64,000 nucleotides of DNA from Leuctra nigra (taxonomy: Eukaryota > Arthropoda > Insecta > Plecoptera > Leuctridae), in NCBI GenBank assembly GCA_934045905.1, contig OW203770.1, forward strand, positions 28,591,259 through 28,655,258. Direction: 5' to 3'. Made by a program: the position numbers and the translations under genes. Below the pieces are notes generated by a model, which was not told the origin of the DNA, searched no databases, and saw only the letters and a list, made by a program, of their open reading frames with translations. This document shows, one piece after another, positions 46,989 to 58,148 of this stretch (the stretch's first letter is position 1; every line of letters starts with the position of its first letter).

Positions 46989-48362
46989 CTAGTGGAGCGG
47001 TCGCTCCACCCAGCCAAGTCGTACTGTACACTCATACTCACTCAACATACCGTAAATGCCTAATAAACTGAGGAGCAGACCAAACACTTTTACTGTAAGC
47101 AACAACATGCCATTTTCGGCCTACTGGATCTTAAAATTATGAAATCTCACATTGTTGCGAAATATCTTAACTTATAAATAAGGTTCTCAAGTTCTCTTAA
47201 CTTATTATGTTGCAAGGTGGGCTATGGCCCACCTTGCAACATAATATACCAAATTTGGGAACAACAAGTTATGCCATTTGCGAGCTAGAGGGCCGTGAAA
47301 ACAGTGAAATTACACCCCTTTTAAAACCTATCTCATCCTGATCATCTGATGAATCAGATAACACGAAAAGTCGCTATCACCGCCACAGCCTAAACGGCTA
47401 AACCGATCGTTCTGAAATTTTTACCACATGTGCACCTTTGGCGTCTGAGGTTCCTCTTTATAAGACCAACCAGAAGCCGCCATTTTGAAACAGGAAATGA
47501 CGTCATATCTCAAAACGGCTAAGCCGATTGGAATGAAACGATCGCCAAATGATTTAGACGGTCATCTATATGGAATATCAATAGTAAAGGTAAAAATGTA
47601 CTATTACAGAAACCGGAAATGACGTCATAAAAATGAATAATCAGACAAATCATAAACTCTTACTACAATAACTATACATATTCAGAAGGCTTATAATGAA
47701 ACTTAAATTCATTGCTTAGGTGGCAGTAATTTCAGCCGCCATTTTGAGAACCTGAAGTGATGCCATATCTCAAAAACGACTGGATAGATTAGAGCGATGC
47801 TTTCGCAATTCTTCATGAAATATCACTTAAATAATATTTAGTACCAAACACAATTTTTCTTAGTAACTTATTCGGTAATTGCGTATTTTTTTTAAATGAA
47901 TTAGTCATTGTTGCTCCGATATGTGTTACAAGTTGTGAAAATAAACTAAAAATATGAGTGATATCCCCATAAAAAACACTCCGTGTAAAAATACCAGCCA
48001 AGTCTCTTCAAATATAAAAAATAGAAGAAATCTAAAAATTAGCACTGTAAAGTAGTGATATCAAAAAAAGGGCCAAGTAAATCTTAATTTTAAAAACCAA
48101 AATATACTTGGCGCATCGTTTTTAAGGACATTATAGGTATATTATATAAGTTAAGGTACATTTGATTTTAGGCATATACTTCTATACTATTTATATACTC
48201 GATGCGCCAAGTATATTTTGGTTTTTAAAATTAATTTTTGACTTGGCCCATTTTTTGATATTACTACTTTAGTCAGTGCTGAATTTTTAGATTTCTTCTA
48301 TTTTTTTTATAGTTGAAGAGACTTGGCTCGTATTTTTACGCGGAGTGTTTTTTTATGGGGGA
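46989..48362 (-). mobile_element. Family A element, copy A6
   Basis: CTAG plus terminal hairpin at 46989, three decayed ETS/CRE modules (about 47490, 47612, 47751) and a short-loop inverted repeat at 47964-48362. It carries a palindromic insertion at 47203-47246 not found in the other copies. Confidence 0.85.
47203..47246. repeat. 20-bp perfect hairpin, snap-back insertion in A6
   Basis: TATTATGTTGCAAGGTGGGC, loop TATG, and its exact complement. The right arm lies at the normal family A position (GGCCCACC); the left arm is a new inverted copy. Confidence 0.9.
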
Positions 48363-49567
48363 TGCAATTATTGAAGATAATACTGGGAAAGGTGGAAGGA
48401 AATGGGAAATAAGAAACGAAAGGCTGAAGGTATATCATTTTTCGATTCGAATATCTACATTTCATTTCCATAAGACTATCATAAGACATGCACTGAATAA
48501 TTCCTTCTTGATATCGTGTGCGAATCGTAGGAGCTTATGTTTTTATTGTAGATACACGTTAGACTTAGAAGTAAACATGTTAAGGCCAGATAGTGGAGTC
48601 TGGTCCTGGAGAGTAAGATCGGGTGCAGCAGCGTTAAGAGAGCTGATGCAACCGTAAACGAGCACGGGAAGTGACGGCAATCAAGGGACCAGTGGCTAGA
48701 GGCCACACCACAGTTCATTCAATGTTACCTAATGGCAGGTACTTACCAGTGTAGAAGTAGAAATGGGCCAGACGACCTCTGAGACACAGCGTGGCGCGGG
48801 TAGGCGTGGCGAGGAAAGAATTGCATTCAGAGTCCACAGGGAAGAGAATGGAAATACTTGTGGGAGTCGCACTTCACGCAGATCGTAGAGTATTGTCTAA
48901 ACGGTATTGCTGAAGGTAATATTAAATGCACTGTATATGTAAAAGCGTGGGCGCAGTTGAATTGTAGGTTCACTGTGCTGAGCTAAGTAATGCTGATCGG
49001 CAAGGCGAATGTTGCTGATAGCACTGTACGTGAGTAACTTGAATGACCGCTCGGACGATGTGAACGGTCAGACGTATGGGTAGAAACTGTGTACCTGCCA
49101 CCGGTAAATCAAATACACTGTGGTATAGGCAAAGTATTATTGCGCGGGGATAGGTAAACAGGTAGCGCAATAACAGGGGTGGAAGGAGGGAGGAAAAATA
49201 GTTCCAAGAACAACTGAGAGGTGAGTCAAGGACAGGGAATGGGCAGGAAACTAAAAACTAAACACAAGCGCCTACTCGGCGCGGACAAAACATATGAGAA
49301 TATTCTATATAACGTTGAGATCAAAGAATCACATCGGGTTCTTTGTCCCCAGCTTTGGCGTTTCTCATGTATGCATAAATGGCAAAAGTTTTATTCCTTC
49401 TCAGTATACTCTCAACACAGACGTAAATAAAAAAATTATAGTGTCGTTCAGTTGAGTTAAAAACAACACATCTTGTTTAAAGTCCCGTTACTATTATTTA
49501 ATACTTTTATCCACACAAAAAATGTATTATCATTTCCATGCTAAATGCTTTGAAATCTAAGCATAAT
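48363..49567. other. Unassigned stretch with higher GC
   Basis: From about 48550 to 49250 the GC content is visibly higher than in the flanks. Frames here (48313-48657 plus; 49221-49430 plus, MGRKLKTKHKRLLGADKTYE) look faintly coding but lack matching splice signals or a known domain. They may be exons, non-coding transcript or an old element. Confidence 0.3.
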
Positions 49568-50745
49568 ATATTGGAGCGGTCGATCCACCAAGACAAGTCG
49601 TACTGTACACTCAACATACCGTAAATGCATATTATTATAAACTGAGGAGCAGACCAGACACTTTTACTGTAAAAGCCCTATCACACTGAGTTGCAACCCG
49701 TGTATGGAACCGGCGGTTGAAAAATATGGTTGGCCGCGCATGTGCAGAGATTTTTCCGGTTTCAACAATTTGTTTGTTGTGTACCACGTGACGTGAACTG
49801 ACCAATAGGATGCTATAAATAATATCTATAAATCATATTTATCAGATGAATATTTAACATTAACATGTGTATGGATAAATATTGTGTATTTTTATTGACA
49901 TGTACTTACTTAAATATCTTTCTTCCACAAGTACCTAATCACTCTAAATATGAGATTTGGATTGCCGCTGTCAGATTTGTTTATTCCCTATACTTTTATG
50001 CAGGTTACTATGGCAACCTTTTCCGGAACCGGAAACGGTGCTTTCTGCGCAACTCATGAGTGTCAATTGTGAACCAACCAACATCAAAACCAAACAGTTG
50101 CGTGTGATAGGCGGTTGCCTTTTTTTTGCAACAAAAGTTTCCATACGCGGGTTCCAACCGTGGGTTGCAACCCAGTGTGATACCCACTTTAAGCATAACA
50201 ACAAAACATTTTCGGCCTACTGGATCTCAAAATTGAAAAATCTCACATGATTGCGAAATATCTTAATTTCGAGCTATGGCCCACCCCACCCCATGTACCT
50301 TATTTGGGAACAATAGGTTATGCCATTTATGGGCTAGAAGTCCGTGAAAACAGTGAAAATACATTCCTTTTAAAGCCTATCTTCATCTTCATCTTCCTCT
50401 GATGATATCAGGAAACACCGCTATCACCGCCACAGCCTAAACGGCTGAACCGATCGATCTTAAATTTTTACCACGTGTGCACTTTTGGCGTCTGAGGTAC
50501 GTTTTATTAAAACCAACCGGAAGCCGCCATTTTAAAACCGGAAGTGACGTCATATCACGAAAACGACTAAACTGATCCGAATGAAACTATCGCCAAATGA
50601 TTCAGACGGTCATCTATATGGAATATCAATAAGTAGTTGAAGTAGAAATGTACTATAACCGAAACCGGAAATGACGTCATAAATATGAATAATCTTACTT
50701 TAATCACCTCTTACTACAATGCTTACATATTCAGAAAGCTCTTTT
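49568..50745 (-). mobile_element. Family A element, copy A7 (decayed, interrupted by D2)
   Basis: The terminal hairpin is damaged (TTGGAGCGGTCGATCCACC, CTAG lost). Family sequence is interrupted at CTTTTACTG by a D element and resumes AAGCATAACAACA. Modules at about 50538 (exact GGAAGTGACGTCA) and 50665. The stem-loop end is missing. Confidence 0.75.
49673..50189. mobile_element. MITE family D, copy D2, inserted in A7
   Basis: Same ends and interior as D1 (TATCACACTGAGTTGCAACC; GATTTGGATTGCCGCTGTCA). TAA flanks both sides (49670-49672, 50190-50192), and uninterrupted family A copies read ACTGTAAGCAAC here, which confirms a single TAA target before insertion. Confidence 0.85.
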
Positions 50746-50822
50746 ATGTTGGTGATGTAAAACAAAATAAGCTCGTGCAAACTATGAATAGTTGACTATG
50801 AACGGTTTTCAATAAATTGGTA

Positions 50823-51308
50823 ATAGACCACTATAAAAATTATCAAAGTGGCTCTGCTTTTTAACAAAAATCACATGCAGGTTGATTTCCAGGTCCCCTT
50901 GTAATGTGTTACCTATTGCCTTCCTGCTCGTGACGTCACAAGGGTAGAAAAATGGAGGCTGAGAGGGTAGGGGAAATGTGTCAAATATATAAGTAATAAA
51001 TATATAATATTTCTCAGATTAATATTTAACTTGAAAATGTGTATGGATAAATATTTCGTATCATAATTAACTATATTCTTAGGTACTTAAATATCTTTCT
51101 TTATAAATAATCACTCTATATGAACTTTGGATTGCCGCTGTCAGGTTTGTTTATTCCCTATGCCTTTATCTAGGTTACTAAGGCAACATTTTCTAACGCA
51201 TGATGCCTATAGTTGAAACTGGGACTAAGAAGATACCTGGAAATTCAAACTGCTTGTGAAAGTTTATTAGAAAGCAAAGCCACCGAGATGATTTTTTATT
51301 CGGTCTAT
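50823..51308. mobile_element. MITE family E, copy E2
   Basis: Inverted ends as in E1 (ATAGACCACTATAAAAATTA, GTGGCTCTGCTTT; complement at the right). Its core (ATGTGTATGGATAAATA, TTTGGATTGCCGCTGTCA) matches the core of family D, but D's own ends are absent. Contains GTGACGTCAC. Confidence 0.75.
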
Positions 51309-51412
51309 TCTTTGCAAATATGAGTAAATTTGAAGATGACCGTGTTTATATCGGCTGCCTCTTGGGGAAACATTGTTGAGTTGTGATTGTTGTGTGTCTT
51401 ATTGTTCTAGCG

Positions 51413-51507
51413 AGCGCCTCACAGGATCGATCAGGAAGGAGTAATCAGTGCCATCCCGCCGCTGGTAGCTGTGACGCAGTCGGCTAGTTCATCTTTCTAG
51501 TCAGCTT
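51413..51507 (+). other. Possible non-coding 5' exon
   Basis: GC-balanced segment after TCTTATTGTTCTAG and before CTTT|GTGAGT (or AAG|GTGCTT at 51529). The sequence in front of its acceptor (TGTGATTGTTGTG...TTCTAG) is very similar to that in front of the coding exon at 53034. It could be a 5' UTR exon of the same gene; speculative. Confidence 0.25.
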
Positions 51508-51529
51508 TGTGAGTTGCCAATCCTCAACA

Positions 51530-53033
51530 AGGTGCTTGTTAGTAGAAGATGTTTCGTGTAATGTTAAATCTGTCTGTGAGAATATGCGAAAAAATCGCAG
51601 TCCCATGTCTCATAATAAACCTCACCGCTAGATGTCTCTGTGTCTGTCGATCATTCTGGCAGCACTGCATTTCAAGATCTCAAGGCGCATGGACTGTTTT
51701 TAACTATCTCTACCAGCATTTTCTTATGAAATATTTCATGGCCTGCTAAAATTAAAAATAGCAAACAAAAGTGTCAATGCCATAAAAATTAATGTCTTAT
51801 TTAATTTCTCTCTCAATACATAACGAAATGACATGAGATCAATTGCACTTTATTAAACTCGAAATTGCATATATGAAAAGTTACATGTAATTAGTCAATG
51901 ACGCTTACCAGAACCATGAAACTTAGGGTAACTTTAGAACTAGCTTGGACTACTTCAAGGAAAACTGTGAATTAGATAAGATTGATATTGCAACTGGGAT
52001 GGGAATTATCCTTGACTGGTGCCATCTGCCGATAGTTCATCCGCTCTATATGGGACTCGTAACTGCTATAGCTGCAACTCTGAATGCTTTCGCCGATCGG
52101 AGGCCGCCATGTTTTACCAAATTCTGCCAACGTATAGACATATTATTAATTGTTTTTAATGTCACGGTCTATTTATAATACAAGAGCTTAAATGCACATT
52201 GTTGTGCTGTGTCAGGTTTCCCTGCAATCTGCTCAAATGTAAAACGATCTCCGTTGGATGCGTGAAGAATTTGACCTTGGTCTGTACGTAAGAATGGGTC
52301 GGTATTCTGTATCAATGGACGACGGACTCGCAAATCCCCTAGAGCGGAAGTCATTGCTCCATCTCCATTTTGACCCCCCCCCCCCCCCCCCCCTAGAGAT
52401 TCATGAAGATGGGGACACATTGTTGTCAGTGGTCGAATTGAAAGTCAGTCCATGGGGGGATGGATGTACTGGCAGGATTTCTGACCCGAGCCCCCCCCCC
52501 ACGTTGCCCCGCAGGGCGTTATTGGGTTTTTGATACTTTGAAATCAATTTTGAGACGTTCTGAGTTGTAGTTATTTTGATTTTTATATTTGTTTAATTTT
52601 TCTGTTTTCACTCCAATAAGGTGTGAGGTCCTGCCCCAAAAGCCTTGTTCCGCAGGGCGTTTTTTTTATGATACTTTGAAATCAATTTTGAGACGTTCTG
52701 AGTTGTAGTTATTTTGATTTAATTTTTAATTTTTTAATTTTTCATAGTTTGCACTAAGTGTGGGGGGGGGGGGGAACGATCTACAAACCTTGCCCCACAG
52801 GGCGTTTTTTGGTTTTTTGACACTTTGAAATCCATTTTGAGACGTTCTGAGTGTATTTTTAATCTCTCATGGGGGGATGGTGAAGTGGAAAAATTAGCCA
52901 TGGGGGGATGGAACAATCAATATATTCCCCATGGGGGGATGCCATCCCCCCGCATCCCCCCCCCAATTCGACCACTGATTGTTGTGTTGTGATGGTTTTG
53001 AACATTGTGTGATTGTTGTGTTTATCATTCTAG
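51530..53033. repeat. Stretch with C/G tracts and GCAGGGCG units
   Basis: Three diverged units start TTGCCCC or TTGTTCC plus GCAGGGCGTT at 52503, 52645 and 52790 (period 142-145), each with ACTTTGAAATC(A/C)ATTTTGAGA and CGTTCTGAGT. C tracts lie at about 52374-52393 and 52492-52501, a G tract at 52762-52774, and CATGGGGGGATGG motifs recur at 52448-52940. If the exon at 53034 is real, this is probably intron or promoter-proximal DNA. Confidence 0.7.
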
Positions 53034-53131
53034 ATTCCAACACGATGCCAGTGAGGTTTATAATCCTGAAGAGGCGCATTGAAGTTACATTCCTTGCAAT
53101 ATTGCTGATATGTAACTTAATAGCCTTTTGG
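53034..53131 (+). CDS. Probable first coding exon, membrane-anchor N-terminus
   Basis: Acceptor TTTATCATTCTAG, then 11 bases and ATG at 53045; 29 codons to TGG, then donor GTAAGT at 53132 (phase 0). The peptide starts MPVRFIILKRRIEVTF and goes on LAILLICNLIAFW: a short basic cytosolic tail and a hydrophobic run, as in type II Golgi or other signal-anchored proteins. Codon use is balanced. I cannot name the protein. A family A element begins 11 bp beyond the exon. The open frame continuing into that element is not real coding. Confidence 0.5.
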
Positions 53132-53142
53132 GTAAGTACTTA

Positions 53143-54382
53143 CCCATCAAAAACACTTCGTGTAAAAATAACAGCCAAGTCTCTTCAACTAAAAAAAAAT
53201 ATGAAATCTAAAAATTCTGCACTGAAAAGAAGTGATATCAAAAAATGAGCCAAGTCAAAACTTTATTTGAAAATCAAAAAATACTTGGCGCATCGTGTTT
53301 ATAAATAGCTTGGAAGTATAGGCCAATTTTAAAATATACATCAAATATACATATACATAGTATTCCTATAATGCCCTAAAAAACGATGCGCCAAGTATTT
53401 TTTGATTTTCAAATAAAGTTTAGACTTGGCTCATTTTTGATATCACTACTTTTCAGTGCAGAATATTTAGATTTCATATTTTTTTTTATTTGAAGAGACT
53501 TGGCTGTTATTTTTACACGAAGTGTTTTTATGGGGATATCACTACTTTTTTTAGTTTATTCTTACAACTTGTGACAATCGAATGAACAATTACAAATTCC
53601 TTAAAAAAAATCACCCTTTACAATTTGGTTATTCTCATGAAGAATAGCAAAGGTTTCATTCCAATCGGTCAACCTATAGTTCCGAGATATGGCAACATTT
53701 CGGTTTTGAAAATGGCTGCTGAACTTTCTGCAGTGCCACATAGCATTTTTAACTATAAATGATGTGTATCATTTTAAGCTTTCTGATTATGTATTCATTG
53801 TATAGAGAGGGGATAATAATAATTTTTAAATTTGAATGACGTCATTTCCGGTCTCATAATAGGAAAATTCTAGTTTGACTGTTCTTATTTCATAGATATG
53901 GCCTTCCGAATCGTTTGGCGCTAGTTTCGTACCGATCAGTCTACCAGTTTTCGAGATATGATGTCACTTCCGGTTTCAAAATGGCGCCTTCCGTTTGGTT
54001 TTATAATAAGTAAATTGAGATATCAAAAGTTCATACGTTACATAAATATCAAAATAATCCGATCAACTTTTGTTGGCGAAATGCCAATGGACGTACAAAT
54101 TGCATGACGTCATTTCCGGTTTCGCTTACATAATTTTTAGTCTTTTGCTACTGTTAATCCATATAGTTGACCGTCTAAATCGTTTGGCGCTATTTTCGTT
54201 CCAATCATCTTAGCCGTTGTCGAGATATGATGTCACTTCCGGTTTCAAAATGGCGGCACAAAAAAGTCAAGGGGGGGAGGGCAAATCAGACGCCAAAAGT
54301 GCACACGTGGTAATAATTTGAGATCAATCGGTTCAGCCGTTTAGGCTGTGGCCTGTTTACCGGATTCTAGCTCCAGCCTAAG

Positions 54383-54414
<32 letters not shown>

Positions 54415-54680
54415 TGAAAACCGCCCTAAAACACTGTTTTCACGGCCCTCTAGCTCGCAAAGGGAGTAACCTATTGTTGCCAAATTTCATATATGTTGTA
54501 GGGTGGGCCATAGCTCGAAATTAAGATATTTCGCAACAATGTGAGATTTCCCAATTTTAAGATCCAGTAAGCCGAAAATGACACTTTGTTGCTTACAGTA
54601 AAAGTGGGTTGCTCCAGCCTTTTTAAATGAGAGTGTGCGCGCCGTACGACTTGGCTGGCGTGGAGCGACCGCTCCACTAG
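53143..54680 (+). mobile_element. Family A element, copy A8, next to a splice donor
   Basis: Stem-loop 53143-53536 (short loop), four ETS/CRE modules (about 53835, 53960, 54105, 54230), an ATT microsatellite (about 54376-54411), and terminal hairpin plus CTAG at 54677-54680. The 5' end reads ACCCATC rather than ATCCCCAT. Confidence 0.85.
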
Positions 54681-56035
54681 ATTCTCAAATTCTGATCTTT
54701 TACTCTGCTTTTTCTAATACCTCACCAGCCATGTGGCACATTACCACTTAGTAAATGATCTGGATCATTGAAAACGGCAGATCATGTTCCAACTAAAGCC
54801 CACGTTACGATTAGCTCTTATTTGACACAACAAATAATAAAAGGACGGACAAACGAAGCTGAAAAATTAGAAACGGCCAATAAAGAAACAAATACCTGTC
54901 TGCATTTGCACTGCACTTGAGATTATCTATTTATAGAACCCATTAAGCCGTTGGCTTTTATTACTGTAAATATTCGTTGAATAAACTGATGACTTATTCG
55001 GCATCTCTGCGTACAAACTATTAATGCAAGGTAGATGGTTTGCAAATATTGACATTAAGTGACAGTTCAGGGCACCTTAACTGATTTCTTTCACTGCATT
55101 TTAATAAAATTGATTTATTGGATATCATATATTACATTGTTGAAAAATGTATTCAATTAAATCAACAACACATTACAAAATACTGAATTAAAAAATAATG
55201 GCTTTACTTAACAATGCATTTTTTTTAAATTTGTTTGAAACAGAATAGGGTATGTCCAAAACCTCAATTTGTATTGATTTGTAATATATTTTAACCATAA
55301 ACATATTAATTTTATATATAATAATTAAAAAATTATATTCTGACTGTTAAAAATGTATGTCAAGAAATTCATACACATCCCAACACTATGTTGGAGGTTC
55401 AAAACCTGCTCTAATAAATTATCTTCAAAACAAAACAAAAATGAAGATTATATCTTGATCATTATTTTACCTCTTGATGTCCGGAATGTGAAAAATATGA
55501 AGAATTATATCCTGAGAAATTGCATGTTAATGAGATCTACTTGAGACATTTTTAGCACATGTAGGTTGATTTGCAAAACATGAGCACATTTCAATATTTA
55601 TGTTTAATTAAACTGTCAGTGTGTCAAGTTGATACGTTGGTTTTTATGAAAGCTAACGAAATAATAATTTAAATTTAAATTAAAAAAAATTTAAAAAAAA
55701 ACATTAAAACCCCACCTTAATTTCCTCAGCTGTTGTGGAACCTAAACACTGCACACATTCGGCATCTATGAAGTTGTACCTAGCTCATCAAATGACACGA
55801 TTAAAAACAATAACTCACAAAAACATCGCCACCAAGCACGGCTATGCGATGACACCCACATAATGGCCGCCAACAGTGTTTCGCGCATTGCATCATGGGA
55901 TAGCAATGGCCCGAATAGAATCCCACACTGACTGTGCACTAACAGACAAACGCTTGTAAATGGGAAGGAATGTCTTACAACGTTTCTAAAAACAGTCTTA
56001 AATAATGTTAAATTTCATTTTCTCGTAGTTCCTGT
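54681..56035. other. Unassigned AT-rich stretch, 1.35 kb
   Basis: No repeat ends or exon-like segments. If the 53034 exon belongs to a gene running right, this is intron. Confidence 0.45.
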
Positions 56036-57706
56036 GGACCTGTTGCAGGAAAAGCGCGTGGGATAAGATGAAATTAAACGAGACAACGTTTTGGTGGTAT
56101 TAAGTCGAGTAGCAATGGGTTTTTGCCGTTTGCGACCGTGTGGCTATTGCTGTTGGCCACTCACGTTTTGTTATTAATTTGTGTTTTAGTGATAACTAGG
56201 AAAACGCACAGTGTTACGCGTTGATGAGCGAGCACGGGTACGTGCTAATTCTCGAACCGGAAATGCGTTCACAACGCACAGAAAACATATACATCCATAT
56301 TGAATTGAAATATGATATCAATATAAAAGTATAATATGCTTTTCGTCGAAACTTTAAAATAGCACCCCTGGTTCATAAAGCAAATCAGAATCAATTCAAT
56401 TGGCACTGGAAAACATTACTTTCGATACTTACTGATATTAAAAATGTCAATACGTTCATACGTTCCTAACTGTTTGGGATGAAATTTTGTAAAATAAGAG
56501 ACAATGTTGGTCTTAATGATCATGCAAAATATGAGTTTGATCAGAATTATCGAAGACCGTTTTCATATTTCAGCCTATCAGAAGATATTTATTTAAATTT
56601 TAACTAATGAATGGTTTTCAAAAAAAATTTGGGTCTGCAAACAGAGAAGGTTGTCTCTACATGTGTGCAAAATTTCAGCTCGATCAAAGACAAACTCTGA
56701 CCTGTATATCCAAAATATGAGTTTGATCAGATTTATCGAAGACCATTTTAATTTTTCAACCTACCATCAGGAGATGTTTATTTAAATTTTAACCAATCAA
56801 TGGATTAGGGTCTTGAAACAGAAAAGGTTCTCTCTACATGTGTGCAAAATTTCAGCTCGATTGAAGAAAAAATCTGACCAGCAGTGCGATTGTATAACTT
56901 TTTAGCCGAGATAATGGATCGATATCTATACCAATTGATGAAAGTAATTTAGCCTATCAGAAGATAAAGCAATTCAATTTGCTTAAAGTCGACTTCCTGA
57001 GATAAATAATGTAATCATATTTCATATCCTCGTAGCTTTTGCACAATTCAAATGGTTAACAATGATATTAAGAGTTTACTTTCATTATTTGGTAAAGATA
57101 ACGATCTATTATCTCGGCTAAGAAAGTTATACAATCGCCCTGCTGTATAGCCTCACCCAACGGAAAAGTTACAAAAAAAAAAAAAAAAAACAGAGGTCCG
57201 TGCCAAAAGAGCCAAAAGGAGACGCTCGCTTCGCTCGCTCAATAACAACTGAAAGAACACTTACCTATCGCATTTCTTGTATCATTTCCTTCAAATCACT
57301 TACTCAAAACCACCCAAAATCTCCAAAATGCTTTAAAATAATGTTTAATATCGGAGCTGTCATTCCGTCCGCCGCCATATTTAACCTTTGTAGAAAACAA
57401 GTAGTGAAAGACCGCCAACTTTTAAAATAATTCGTTAATAAAAAATTTCGTCTTTAAAATGTACTTAAACTATATTATAATTGTTTTATTACTTACTATA
57501 AACTGTACTAGTACTAATCTTTACTAGTTACAGTGTCTAATTGGCTCAAAATCATTAAAACAATAATCAAATTTGAATTGGAAATAATGCGCCAACTGTG
57601 AAGCACAAGCTACATGGTAAAAGCCCATGCTACAAGACCAAATACTACCAAAACGTTCTCTCGTTTAGTTCCATCTTATCTCAGGCGCTTTTCCCGCATC
57701 GGGTCC
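56036..57706. mobile_element. MITE-like element J, host of B4
   Basis: Inverted ends of more than 70 bp: GGACCTGTTGCAGGAAAAGC, GATAAGATG, AAACGAGA, AACGTTTTGG at the left; complements ending GGGTCC at 57706. Similarity extends inward to about 120 bp with gaps. Most of the interior is a family B insertion. Confidence 0.8.
56196..57242 (-). mobile_element. Family B element, copy B4
   Basis: Left end CTAGGAAAACGCACAGTG preceded by GATAA; right end GAGACGCTCGCTTCGCTCGC then TCAA|TAAC. Interior modules are partly duplicated (two blocks ending CAAAATTTCAGCTCGAT). An A-run of about 20 lies near 57171-57190. The junctions fit insertion between A and T. Confidence 0.75.
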
Positions 57707-57988
57707 TTACCTAGTTTCACAATGCATTTTAACGACTCTTCAACAATATTGCTTTCTTCACTATAGATAATTTAATTCACTAATCTGCGCATACTAACAT
57801 TATACATAATTTTATTATTAAACACAAATATTATGCCCTTGGTCAACCATTTTCATGGACAGCGTTGTTTGTTTGAAATGCATGTATTTCTAGATTGTAT
57901 GAATTATACATATTTTCGGCGCAATTGAAAGTGATATACCATGAAGTGTGAAGGGCTGGTTGTATTTCTAATATCTGTATTGTTTTAG
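57707..57988. other. Unassigned AT-rich stretch
   Basis: Ends in a pyrimidine-rich TGTATTGTTTTAG that serves as a candidate acceptor for the next segment. Confidence 0.4.
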
Positions 57989-58042
57989 GGCTACTGCTGG
58001 CTCTTATTTACCGAAAAATCCGGAATAATGGATCAGTAATAA
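57989..58042 (+). CDS. Candidate internal exon, 54 bp
   Basis: Good acceptor (CTGTATTGTTTTAG) and a strong donor (ATAA|GTGAGT at 58043). Joined in phase 0 to the exon at 53045 it would add GYCWLLFTEKSGIMDQ, lengthening the hydrophobic run, but then meets TAA just before the donor. A weaker donor (GTAATA at 58036) would avoid this. The other frame reads LLLALIYRKIRNNGSVIS. Position and splice signals are seen; gene assignment is inference. Confidence 0.25.
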
Positions 58043-58148
58043 GTGAGTAGAATCTGTTTGATATATCATCCTTCTCGTGAAGCGAGTTGTATGTAATGTT
58101 TTGAATGATAATCAGCTGGAATCAAACACACGAGGGCTGTACCGAAAG

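Noticed and set aside
49221..49430. 69-residue ORF with a basic start (MGRKLKTKHKRLLGADKTYE)
   Set aside because: Slightly coding-like, but no splice signals, no known domain and no neighbouring exon; kept only as a note in the unassigned stretch.
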